Below, piece after piece: positions 26,537 to 37,050 of a DNA stretch of 64,000 nucleotides. Every line of letters starts with the position of its first letter. The stretch's first letter is position 1. The notes beneath the pieces are model-generated. The model saw only the letters and a program-made list of their open reading frames with translations. It had not been told where the DNA came from and did not search any database. Where the stretch lies: assembly GCA_013397075.1 (NCBI GenBank), contig VWZS01009726.1:760643-824642 (forward strand). The letters are read 5' to 3'. Source of the stretch: Rhabdornis inornatus. Taxonomy: Eukaryota; Chordata; Aves; Passeriformes; Rhabdornithidae. The position numbers and the translations under genes were made by a program.

Positions 26537-26691
26537 CTTTTCAGTGTCTTGGGCTCTCTGCTCTTCTTGGAGGCTCTGAGCTCTCTGCTGCTCTGCAACA
26601 TGCATATGAGCTCTCTTATCTGTTATCATCTTGGATTTTGTTTCAGAAGGCTCTGAAATCTGCTGTAGTTGCAAGTCATTCTGATGTGGCA
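26537..26691 (-). other. Candidate internal coding exon, minus strand (weak)
   Basis: Read on the minus strand, a 155-base segment lies between an AG dinucleotide (…AAATTTAG) and a GT (G|GTGACT). It is open in one frame for 51 codons after two bases of a split codon. The translation is very polar and glutamine-rich, with an internal repeat: EQQRAQSLQ followed by EEQRAQDTE. That composition is more like a coiled-coil protein than the hydrophobic peptides usually read from AT-rich non-coding DNA. The pyrimidine tract before the AG is only moderate. No ATG opens the frame, so it could only be an internal exon. I do not recognise a family, and neighbouring exons were not found. Confidence 0.2.
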
Positions 26692-27011
26692 CTAAATTTT
26701 CAAATGCTAAAATTAAACATCAAGCAATGAAGAGTCAGAAATAGTAATAAATGTATTAAAATATTATAATTTTAAGAACACTGTTTCAAACAGTTTTTCT
26801 GTGTTAATATACACAGAAAAACCTATAAACATGTTCAAACTGAAAATTGGGACTAGCCCCATTGAAAAGAACTTAGAGATTTGAACCTGAATAATGCCAA
26901 ACTTTGTTTAGTTGAGACAATCTAATTACTCTGTACAGCTTCCTCTGGAAGGGAAGTGCAGAGGGAGGTGCTGTGTTCTTGTCACTGGTATCCAATGAGA
27001 GGACAATGTGG

Positions 27012-27327
27012 GAATAGAACCACAGAATTGTAGAAGGCCTATGTTGGAAGAGAGCCTAAAGATCACCTAGTTGCAAGCCTCCTGCCCTGGGCATGGATAC
27101 CTTTAACTAGACCAGGTTGTTTAAAGTCCCATTCAGCCTAGACTTGAGCACTTACAGTGATGGTGCATCCACAACTTCCCTGGGCAACTTGTTCTGGGAC
27201 CAGCCTCACAGTAAAGAATATATTCTAAATATCTATATACTCCAAATATATACTCTTAATGTATAGTTCTAAGTACTCTACATCAGTTTGAAGCCACTGC
27301 TGCTTGTCCTGTCTTGTCCAACTTCAT
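27012..27327 (-). mobile_element. CR1 LINE, 3' part of an interrupted copy, minus strand
   Basis: The plus strand carries the reverse complement of the CR1 3' UTR, beginning at the tail (ACCACAGAATTGTAGAAGG). It continues through CCTGGGCATGGATACC and ACTAGACCAGGTTG to CTTGTCCTGTC at about 27313. The consensus then continues at 28250, after about 920 bp of foreign sequence, so 27012-27327 and 28250-29600 are two halves of one insertion. This half has diverged strongly, with an extra AT-rich stretch at about 27225-27270. Confidence 0.88.
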
Positions 27328-28249
27328 GTTGTTTTGGGTAACCAAAAATATTATTGTACTCTATATCTATCTGTGCCCCAAAAAAACCTTTCTGTCTCTT
27401 CATGATCCAGCGCCGCAGCCAGAATGGGAATCCTGAAGTGGGGATTGTAGGGAGGGAAGAGGGGTGATGCTTATATCCCTTTTTAATTTGGAGCCTGGAA
27501 GCAGGGAGTGCTCTCTTTCATTGAAGTATTTGCAGATGGTGAAGGCTGCACTTTGGAGAGGGTTGCTTCAGGAGACTGTTTTTTTCTTCTGGGCTTACAA
27601 CAGCAGCCACTCAGGAAAAGTGTATTTCACAAGCAAAAACTGTTTTTGCATGAAGTTTGCAAACCTTATCAGCAATGTGGAGCTTGGAGCCAGTCTCTGG
27701 GGACAGGTTAGTGCCAACAGGCCAATTCTTTCCCCTGGATACACCAGCACCAACACTGGTGGAGTCCTGCATGTGGCAGGAGGAGGCAGCGGGTGGCAGA
27801 GCTGACCCAACATGAGCCAGCAATTCTTCATCTGCCATTAGAACTGCTCCATATCTCCTACTTTCTCATCAGAGTTTGCCACCATCATTTCCTGTTGTCT
27901 CCAGGGCTGTCTTGTTGCCTGCAAAGGCTGCCATCCTGGGGGGAGGGTTTGCTGCCATCTTTTCCCTCTGTCCCCCCTCACATAGTCGCCTGCAGTGGCA
28001 CCATCCCAAAAAAGGCATTTCCAGCATTTTCAGTTTCGCTTGGTTCTCAGGGAATATGTTTTGGAAATTCTGTATCTAGTGATTATTTGCTAATTTTTGC
28101 CTGTAGCAGTTTTATTTGTTAGCAAAATGTCATTTTTTCACTTACACCTGCTTGTATTTTTCTCCTTTTTTGTGGAAAGGGTTGGTTAAACCTATAAACA
28201 GAGGCAACTCATTTTTTAGTGTTCCCCTTTAGACTGTCTTAAACCAAGA
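27328..28249. mobile_element. Unidentified insertion inside CR1, about 0.92 kb
   Basis: The two CR1 halves are collinear and meet at the same consensus point (…ACTACATGCTCTTG…), so this block was inserted after the CR1. The left junction reads ACTTCATG (27321-27328) and the right junction ACATATG (28249-28255), which may be a decayed target-site duplication. If shifted by two bases the block would start TGTTGTTTTGGG and end CAAGACA, compatible with TG…CA LTR ends. No polyadenylation signal, tandem structure or protein family was recognised. Open frames of 60-113 codons lie on both strands without recognisable domains. It may be an old LTR or another non-autonomous element. Confidence 0.5.
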
Positions 28250-29600
28250 CATATGCTCTTGTAAACAGCTGCTCTCCACCTTTCTTGTAGGCTCCCTTCA
28301 GGTACTGGAAGGCCACAATTAGGTAGCCCTGAGGCCTTTTGTCCTCCAGGATGGACAACCCCAATTCCCTCAGACTTTCCACTCAGTAGAGGTGCTCCAG
28401 TCCTCTAATAATCTTGGTGTCCCTCCTCTGGGCTCACTCCAGCAGGTCCCTGTCCCTCCTGTGCAGGGACCCCAGCTCTGGATGCAGTGCTCCAGGTGGG
28501 TCTCAGCAGAGCAGAGCAGAGGGGCAGAATCCCCTCCCTGCCCTGCTGCCCACGGGGCTCTGGGTGCAGCCCAGGACACGTTTGGCTCTCTGGGCTGTGA
28601 GTGCCATGGCCAGGGCATGTCCAGCCTCTCACCCACAGCACCCCCAAGCCCTTCTGGGCAGGGCTGCTCTGGGGCTGTTCATGCCCAGCCTGTGCTGATA
28701 CCAGGGGTTGATCTGACCCAGGTGCAGCACCAGCACTTGGTCTTGTTAAACCTCACGATGTTCCCATGGGCCACTTCTCCAGCTTGTCCAGGTCCCTCTA
28801 GATGGCATCCTGTCCTTCAGGTGCCATCCAGAGGGACCTGGATGGCACCTGAAGGTGTGTCAAACCACCTCACCTTGGTGTCATCTGCAAACTTGCTGAG
28901 GATTCACTCAATCCCTTTGTCGATGTCATTAATGAAGATATTCAATTACACTTTTCCCTGTATGGACCCCTGAGGGACACCACTTGTCATTGATGTTCAT
29001 CAGCTGACCACTGGATGTGACTGTCAAACCCATTCCTCACCTACCAAACAATCCAGCCATCAAACCCATGTCTCTCCAATTTCAAGAGAAGGATGTGTGG
29101 GAGATCATGACAAAGGCTTTACAGAAGTCCAGATAAATGAAAGCTGGACCTCATCCCTCATGCACTGATGTGGTCACTCCATCATGGAAAGTCAATAGTT
29201 TGGTAAGGCAGGACTTAGCCTTGGTGAAGCGATGCTGGTTGTCCCAAATCACTTCCCTGTCCTCTAAGTGCCTCAGAACAATTGCTAGGAGAATCTGTTC
29301 CATGATCTTCCCAGGCACAGAAGTGAAGCTGACAGGTTAGTAGTTTCCAGGGTTGCTCTTTCTTCTCTTCTCAAAAATGGGTACGTTTCCCTTTTTGCAG
29401 TTGTCTGGGACACCAACAGACTGCCATAACCTTTCAAATACATGGAGAGCAGTTTGGGAACTTCATCAGTCAACACCTTCAGGACTCTGGGATGCCTATC
29501 ATTAGGTCCAATGGACTATGATTACTTCACTGGTGTCCAGTGGGATACTCAGCCTTCTTATCATCTTTTCATCTCTTTTCAGTCTTCCCCCATGACCAGC
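28250..29600 (-). mobile_element. CR1 LINE, ORF2 part of an interrupted copy, minus strand
   Basis: On the plus strand this is the reverse complement of CR1 from the end of the 3' UTR (ATGCTCTTGTAAACAGC) far into ORF2. Recognisable phrases are CCTGAGGGACACCACTTGTC (the reverse-transcriptase GVPQG region), GGTGTCATCTGCAAACTTGC (the catalytic ADD region), GGCTTTACAGAAGTCCAG and TCTGTTCCATGATCTTCCC. Similarity fades at about 29520-29600, the 5' truncation. Many stops and indels show it is dead. A 42-bp perfect hairpin absent from the consensus interrupts it at 28814-28855. Part 28415-28668 is nearly identical to the CR1 at 23541-23794. Overlapping open frames are not genes. Confidence 0.92.
28814..28855. 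repeat. Perfect 17-bp inverted repeat inside CR1
   Basis: The arm CCTTCAGGTGCCATCCA (28814-28830) is followed by an 8-base loop GAGGGACC and the exact reverse complement TGGATGGCACCTGAAGG (28839-28855). The CR1 consensus has no such hairpin here. The added bases TGCCATCCAGAGGGACC match, in inverted orientation and with one difference, the CR1 bases 28791-28807 just upstream, as expected of a template switch. Confidence 0.9.
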
Positions 29601-32600
29601 ATAAAAATCACGTGAGAACCTTGTTCATCATGATGAAGTGAAGTCTTGGAACTAAACTCTGATTGAGAGTCTTGGTTATACTTTCTTAAATAAAATAGTA
29701 ACGAATTACTAAGGATGAGTGAAAAATTATGTATTGTAGTAGGGAGGAAACACAAGCTTTAAGATCAAGACACTTTTTATGGTTTATGTGTGAAAGTCCT
29801 CAAAGAAGACAGAAGCTAGAAAGAGAAATTCGAATGAGAATTAAAGGAATCACTGCTAGGCAATATGGCCTGATTATTTAACTCTCCTTTAGTCTACTTC
29901 TCACAACATATTTTATTATGGGATCTGGGATCTTAGTATGAATATTAAGGTCTCTAAGAAAATAAAAACTGTGAGTGTATCTACAGAACACTCCATTGCC
30001 AACCTGACAGTGATCTTGCTTTTGCTGACAATTTTTATTAATAGTTTTTGACAACTTCCACATTCTGTTCACTTTTACTTCTCTAATAAAATTCATAACC
30101 TGGCACATGGAATGCACAAAACTGCTGATGAAACAGCAGCCCTGTTGTTATTATCCGGAGGCTGGAAAAAGATGAGACAGAATAAAATTGTATTTCATAA
30201 GAGCAGTTCAGGGAACATGGAGGGCCAGTCTATAGGTTCACGTTTACTAATATTTGTTAATTTGTAACTAAATAAAATAAACTCCAGTAGCAAGCACACA
30301 ATACACTGACACATTCATCATATGTTAAAAAATTAATGCTTTTTCTTCTAATAATAGTATTTCAGATTTTTACTAATATAAAATTTTTTTTTAAGTAAAC
30401 TGTTTACTATGAAATGGCATACATCATACCTTCCAAAATTTAAATATTAGTTAGGCTGTGTTCATTCTTTTAATATTCCTAACACCCTTTCACTGATGCA
30501 TAGTAAGGAATAGTAAGTGCTTGCAGTTTTAACTTCCCTTGTCAATCAGGCCAAGGTCAGGGACCTATATACTCATGAAATTAAACAGATGAGGGAACAA
30601 GGGGGAAGAGAAATATTTACAATTTTAATTCTAAGGAGTTATGGGAGAAATGCTCTTCTCTTCCTGAGAAATTCTTGTAATTACTTTGCTTTCGATAGAA
30701 GACCAATTTCCTTACGGAAGATAGGATACAATTTTTTGTGAGAGATGGACAAATTGAATATGCTGGCAGACTGAATTTTGCTTTCTGAAGTGCTTTTGAA
30801 GAGAAATGATGGCTTTTTCATTATGGCAATGACATAGAGGTTTTTTTGAGCATGTGTAATTACATACATTCAAGGGCTTGTAATTATACATCTATTTATA
30901 CTGAAAATTCTTCTAATTTGATCTTTTTTTCTATTTCTGTCATGATCTAATGTCTTGTTTTGATGTTTTCTCCTGTTTTTAAACAGACCAAAAATACAAT
31001 CAAAACTCCTTCTCTGAATGCCCTCACCTTTGAACTGAATTAAAAAAAGCAAATCAAAATTATTTCCAGGAGGCTATAGCCAAAGAGTCCAACAAAAAAG
31101 GAAACTTCCTGCTTGAAGGTGATGGAAAAGGAGTTTACTGCATCTAGAACTGGGTTAAAATCTGTCTTTCCAAGATATTCTAAGTTTGAAGCAACAAAAC
31201 AATAACTCTGTGGTTCATCATTACCTCAAATCTGAAGTACTGTCAAGCACGCAAAAGAACGTAAATTGAGAATGTAAATTACTGTAGCATTTAATGCAAA
31301 TAATCTCAAAGTCTCCATGAAAATAGCTTCTACAATACCTAGAAAAGTAGAGAAAGTGTAAAGTAGGAAATTTGTATTTACAAAATAAAACAAAAAAATC
31401 CTGCCATTTCCTCTAATGTTTTGTACAGATTTTTTTTTTTAATACTGGAAATCCTATTATTTCATAATCTTCTCAGTCTCTTGAAAGTGTAGAACAGTGA
31501 CTCAAGACACCAAGAAAAAATATCCAGAATCATGTATGATCTATTGCATCAGTGCATTTCTTAGTGCACCTACAAAAAAAATTTGTCCCTACTACTATGT
31601 ATGATGAAAATTGTAGCCTCCTCCCATAAAACATATATCAATCTATAAGCATTTCATATTCATACCTGTGTGGCTTTCCACTCAGACTCTGGAATTCAGA
31701 TTTAATTGCTTCTCTTTAACTTTTGTATTTCCCTTGTTTAATCTCATAGCGATCAAGTATGGGGTTTATAGCTTTTAGACATACTCAATTTTAAGACAAT
31801 AACACCATAAAGTGTATATTGTACTGGTGGAAATGAAGGGCAAGTAAAGAAGTTTAGAGCAAAAGAAATTACTTACTTGTACTGTTTTGCAGGCATAGAG
31901 GATTCTGTTTATTGGGTGATTAAGAATAGAATACGCACTTAAACATGGCACAGTAACTCAAAAAATACTACCAAAGGTATGAAAACATATACAAAACACA
32001 ATAGAATAAATACAATGAGAAAAGCAAAATGGTTGGCTTTAAATTACTTTAATAACATTGTAAATATATAAAAACGTGGTGAAAGAAAATAATAAATTAA
32101 AAGCTTATTGGTCAGTACACAAAACACAGGAAAAACTGTTTCCTGCAACAGAGGAGAAATGTTAAACACTAAAACGCCTGAATCACATCAGACAAATGAC
32201 TTCACTGATTAATAAGGAAAATAGGATCAGTATGGATTGGGATTTCTCACCTAAGTAGGAAAGCACAGGATTTTTAAGACTGTAATACTGACAGGGGGAC
32301 TATTATGGTGACAGTGCCTGACATACTGTAGGAGACGAGGAAACCTAAGGGCAAGAAGCAAACAATGATGTAAACCAGGTAAATTACACAGGGTGCATTG
32401 CTGAGGTAGAAGTTTACAATACAAAAATGGATTATTTCAGTGACTCCAGTCAGGAAACCCACAAGGGGAGAAAAAGCTCCTAAGTTACTCCTCAGCAAAG
32501 TACAGGACATGATCCAAATCTATATTATTAAGGAACTAATCTGCAACTGTGTCCATCGTATTCTTTACTTCATGTCTAACACAAAAAAATGTATATATCC

Positions 32601-34284
32601 ACCAATCTAGGGTTTAATTTCAAGAAAAAAAATAATCTAATGAGTGATCTTGTTAAAAAGTCTTGACTTGTGAGTGTCATGAAGATTTTCAGTGGCACCA
32701 TGAGAGCTTGTCAGAAAAAAAAGGAGCTTTCCTTACAGAAGATATATTGGAAAATCTGTTCCAAACGCATGTAACAGCAGAAGATCTGGAACAGAATAAC
32801 AAAACGAACCATTGCAAATTGCCAAAATTAAATGAAGAGGACTCCCTAGTTTTGAAGGGACACACCTACAAAGTCACTAAATTATTAGTGTTGATGTGCA
32901 GCCATCTTAATTGCAGCATTTTCCAAAGCAGGTGTACATGCCCAGGCTCCCCTCCTTTAGCCCTAAATGTAAGATAAGTACTAGCTCTTTTTCCCACTCA
33001 TTTGCAGTCTGACAACATTGCAAATTAGTTCAGTACACCGTGGGAAACGCTGCAGAACAGAACAGCCAGAGCAACACAAGATAAGCGAATATTAAATGCC
33101 AACTAAACAGACAATTCATTATAATGACTTTTCAGTATCTTAGAAAAGTAACAAATCATACAAAAAGAAGAAATGCTGAATCAATGGCATCCTGAGATTT
33201 AGTTCTCTCATTCTCTCACAGTTACTGCTTTTGCTACTGGTTCAGACAACTTAATGGACTCTATGAACTTAAAGGTTGTTTCCAATAAAAATGAGTCTAT
33301 GAGTCTATGACTCTAACACTGTGCCTCTTGCTTAACTATTAGAATCAATTCAATAGCATTGTATTTTGTTTTGGTATCAATATAAACATTGGAATTGTAT
33401 CACCCATCCCTAGATTTCTGAGAGGGACAGTTTAACAAGTAACTTGTACATGTGAAGTAATCTACAGAATGAAACACAAGGAATTTAAGAGAGATAAGGA
33501 AGACAAAGAACACAAGAAAATACAAGTATTTTTTAATTATGGAAAAGAATGGGTATATTTTTTTAAAAAAAATCTCATAAATATACTTGACAAAGAATAC
33601 AGAATTATTCTTAGAGAAGCTATCAAGAAGCCACAACAATAAATAACTAATAATACATTTGCAAAAAATTATTCTACTAAGTAGAGATTTTTCATACCAG
33701 AGAAAGCTGACCATTTAACATTTAAATATCTTCCAAAAATAGACATATTTTTTGTAAGGTTTTTCCTTCTTCTTTTAAACCCAACAGGGCAACTGGCTGC
33801 ACTGTTTCAAAGTGACATACGATGATTTTAAACACATGAAAATTCAAACTTATAAATTTAGATTATCTTCTAATAATACTCCCAGTTAGAAAAAAAAGGA
33901 ATGAAAGTCAATACATTTCCTCAGAAGGAGCAGAAATTATATACAAATTCTACACTCAGTGATCCTGGTATATCCATTCCTCCATTAACAGTAGAAGTTT
34001 TAATCATATTCTCTCAAGACCCAAAGAGTTGCTCAAAAAATAAGACCACAAACCTGAAGTGCTGCCGACTCTATTTCTTCAGAAAAAGTAAAATTGACTG
34101 CGTATATAAATAATACTTGGTACAAGTTCGTTATATTAGACCCTATACAAACATAGAATTATCAGTGAAGACACAATTATAAAGGGAGAGTAAATCAGTG
34201 TGATCGGTAGATGTTTTATGCTTAGGAAAATCCCAAAATACAAAGGAACAGGTTTCATGGCACAGGAACCACTGGAGAGTCCTA
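29601..34284. other. Unique AT-rich non-coding DNA
   Basis: Apart from a CR1 3' tip at 33250-33312, nothing is recognised. The plus-strand frame at 32663-32977 lacks an ATG near its 5' end and has no recognisable domain. Confidence 0.6.
33250..33312 (+). mobile_element. CR1 3' tip with variant 8-bp tail repeats
   Basis: The phrase AATGGACTCTATGAACTTAA and then AGGTTGTTTCCAAT follow the CR1 3' end GATGGACTCGATGATCTTAA / AGGTCTTTTCCAAC. It ends in nearly three units of ATGAGTCT in place of the usual ATGATTCT. Only about 60 bp remain, an extreme 5' truncation. Confidence 0.75.
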
Positions 34285-35313
34285 AGAACAGGAATCAGTC
34301 TTGAACACCTTGATGGGCTGGATGGTTGAACTCAATGAGTTATAACCAGTGGCCCAAATGGAGACCAGTGATGAGTGGTGTCCCTCAGGGGTCAGTGCTG
34401 GGACCAGCACTGCTCAACATCTTTGCTGGTGACAAGGACAGGTGGATCAAGGGCAGCCTCAACAAGTTCACTGATGACACCAAGCTATGTGGTGTGGTCA
34501 CCACTGTGGAGGGAAGAGAGCCATCTAGAGGGACTGGACATGTACAAGAGTCTTGAGAGGTGGGTTCCATATGAACCTTGTGAAGTTCAGCAAGGCCAAG
34601 TGCAAGGTCCTGCACCTGGGTCACGGCAATCCCAAGCACAAATACAGGCTGGGAGGAGAATGGATTGAGAGCAGACCTATGGAAAAGGACTTGGGGGTGT
34701 AAGTGGATGAGGAGTTCAACATAACCCAGTGACATGTGCTTGCAAGACCAGAAAATCAGCTGTGTCGTGGGCTGCATCTGAAGAATGATGTGGCCGGAAG
34801 ATTAAGGAAAGTGGTTTTCCTCCTCTGCTCTGTCTTGTGAGACCACCTGGAGTGGTGCATCCAGGTCTGGGGCCTCCAACAGAAGGACACACACCAGCTG
34901 GTGTCAAGCTGAGAGAGTTGGGGATATTCAGCCTGGAGAAGAGAAGGCTCTGGGGACACCTTAGAGCAGGCTTCCATTACTTAAATCATGGGAAGATGGA
35001 GAGGGACCTTTTGCATGGGCATATAGTGACAGAACAAGGGGGAGTGTCATTAAACTGAAAGAGTGGAAGTTTATATTACACATTAGGGAAAAATTATTTA
35101 AAAATTATTAAGAAGGGTTGTCAGGCATTGGAACAGGTTGCCCAGAGAAGCTGTGGATGCCCTGTCCCTGTCCCTGAAGCTGTTCAAGGCCAGGTTGGAA
35201 GAGGCTTTGAGAAATCTGGTCTAGTGAAAATTATCCCTGCCCATGATAGGAGGGTTGGAATTAGGTGATATTTAAGGTCCCTTCCAAAGCAAAAAATTCT
35301 ATTATTCTGTGAT
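34285..35313 (+). mobile_element. CR1 LINE with remnant reverse transcriptase
   Basis: This is sense-strand CR1 of about 1 kb, running from the middle of the ORF2 reverse transcriptase to the tail. In one frame the RT signature SGVPQGSVLGP is readable from 34374. Twenty residues later comes KFTDDTKL: the catalytic aspartate pair (F-x-D-D box, 34467-34478) is kept, but the usual alanine is threonine. The spacing between the two motifs equals that of intact CR1. Later phrases are AAGGTCCTGCACCTGGGTC, CAGCCTGGAGAAGAGAAGGC and AGGGTTGTCAGGCATTGGAA. The 3' end has GGTCCCTTCCAAAGC and the tail ATTCTATTATTCTGTG. Frameshifts and stops after about 34556 mean no enzyme can be made. Confidence 0.93.
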
Positions 35314-36773
35314 AATAACGTGGACCAGAGGCTCATTGCAGGTCCCTTTCCTATTCAAAGAACTGCAGAACTTAAAACACCATTCTGTTTACATTTTTGA
35401 CCATGGTTTGGCAAATATTTACAGGCCATTAGCATCCTACCCAATTCCTTTCATCAAGGTAGTCTATAGGATACATCTACTGCAGGAAAAGAAATTTAGA
35501 AGGATTTTTTACCTGAAATGAAGTAACAAAAAGGCACTAATACTGCTGCATGGGAAAGCCGAGTTGAACACTACCATGGAAAAAAAAATTGCAGCATGAT
35601 AAAATAGATTAGAATATTTATTTTTAAAATCCTGCCAGACCTGTTTTTGGAATTGTCAAAATGCCAGTGAATAGATGGGAAATTTAAACAGAACGTTGTT
35701 AAGAAAACGTGATGCAGCAGAGTCATGAACATATGCCAGATTATATTAAAGGTTTACATGTGGCTCACGTAGTCAGTAAAACAGGAACTTATGTATTGAA
35801 TACCTGTCATTACTGCAGACCTAACACCTGTTATAACCAGTCTAAGTTTTTGCCTTAGTCAAAATTGAAGTCTGATATTTGAAAGGAGTTTTAGAGGGAA
35901 AAGCATACTTTGACTTGCAGAAGTAGGGTAAGTATCACTTGTGTCTAGCATAGTGAAAAATATGCATGTAATTAGGTTTTTTTTCTGCTGGGTTCTGCTG
36001 AAGCTTACATATTATATTTTTCAAAGATGAAGCTTACATATTATATTTTTCAAAGATTCAAAAGTTATACAATTTGAAAATTCTTGGACAAAATTCCAGG
36101 GCGACATTTACCCTGTGTGTAATGAACGTGTCCTGCTAGACAGTGTAGGACCTATAAAATACACTTAATGTCATAGGCTAAGGAATTCAGTAGGCTTGAA
36201 ACCCACAATCCTGAGCACTTTAGAACATATCAGACACCTGACTAAAGGGATGACTGGATGGAAAGGATCTGCTTGCCTAACTGTGATTTTGGTTCTCCAA
36301 ACACCACATCACTCTGTTAAATAGGGTGTTTGTAACCTCAATTCTATAATCTCAAACAAAGAGGAATGTCCTGGGAGAAACAAGTAACACTGAGATAACA
36401 GCAAGAACTTCTAGTCCAATCTCACAAACACCAGTGTGCAAGACATGCAAGTTGACTGTGCTTTGTATCTGAGCTCTGCTCGGTACCCAAGAAAACACTC
36501 ATCGATTTCATTTCCACTTTGAAAATCACATTAGCAAATACAATTTTCTTGGACACTGAAAAGAAAAAACCCAACTACTTGTACCTATAATGAAGATGAA
36601 ATCAAATGCATGTACTAAGAAAGAAACCTACTAACAAGAAATCCCCCTCTTTAATACAAATGCTCTAAGAATTATAATGGAGGACAGTTATATCAGTGTT
36701 CATACTGACTACAGAAATCAAAGACATATCTATATTAGTATTACTGATTTCAGTTTAAAAAATACTCTATAAA
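35314..36773. other. Unique AT-rich non-coding DNA
   Basis: No gene or repeat family is seen, except a perfect 29-bp tandem duplication at 36000-36057. Confidence 0.6.
36000..36057. repeat. Perfect tandem duplication, 2 x 29 bp
   Basis: The 29-mer beginning GAAGCTTACATATTATATTT and ending CAAAGAT occurs twice with no difference (36000-36028 and 36029-36057). Perfect identity in otherwise ageing DNA points to a recent duplication. Confidence 0.95.
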
Positions 36774-37050
36774 AAATCCCAAAAACCAACCAACCAACAA
36801 AAAAAAACCAAAAAACAAACAAAAAAAACACCAAAAAAACCAAACAAAAACAAAAAACAAACAAAAAAAAAAAACCCAAAAAAACCCAAAAACAAAAAAC
36901 GAAAAACAAAAAACAAAAAACAAAACAAAAACAACAACAACAAAAAAACCACACACACAAAAAAAAACACAATTAAAAAACCAAACCAAACCAACCAAAC
37001 AAAAACCCACAAATGAACAACAAAAAAAACCAACCAAACCCCAGGAAGAA
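36774..37050. repeat. A/C-only low-complexity tract, about 275 bp
   Basis: The plus strand is almost entirely A and C, in irregular units such as CAAAAAA, CCAACC and AACAAC, with only a handful of G or T. The complementary strand gives long Phe/Cys/Val-rich open frames (36730-37094), which result from the composition and are not genes. There is no fixed repeat unit. Confidence 0.9.

Larger units (their letters stand above)
23816..27011. other. Unique AT-rich non-coding DNA
   Basis: No dated repeat is recognised. A polypyrimidine tract lies at 25151-25201 and a weak exon-like segment at 26537-26691. Otherwise the DNA is anonymous. Confidence 0.6.

Noticed and set aside
28370..28973. 193-codon plus-strand frame
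   Set aside because: It is antisense to the minus-strand CR1 and GC-rich by descent. It repeats the frame seen over the twin tract at 23519.
32663..32977. Polar plus-strand open frame of 104 codons, at first thought to resemble a protease or zinc-binding segment
   Set aside because: It has no ATG near its 5' end, only a weak AG before it, no donor at a useful place, and no motif that holds up.
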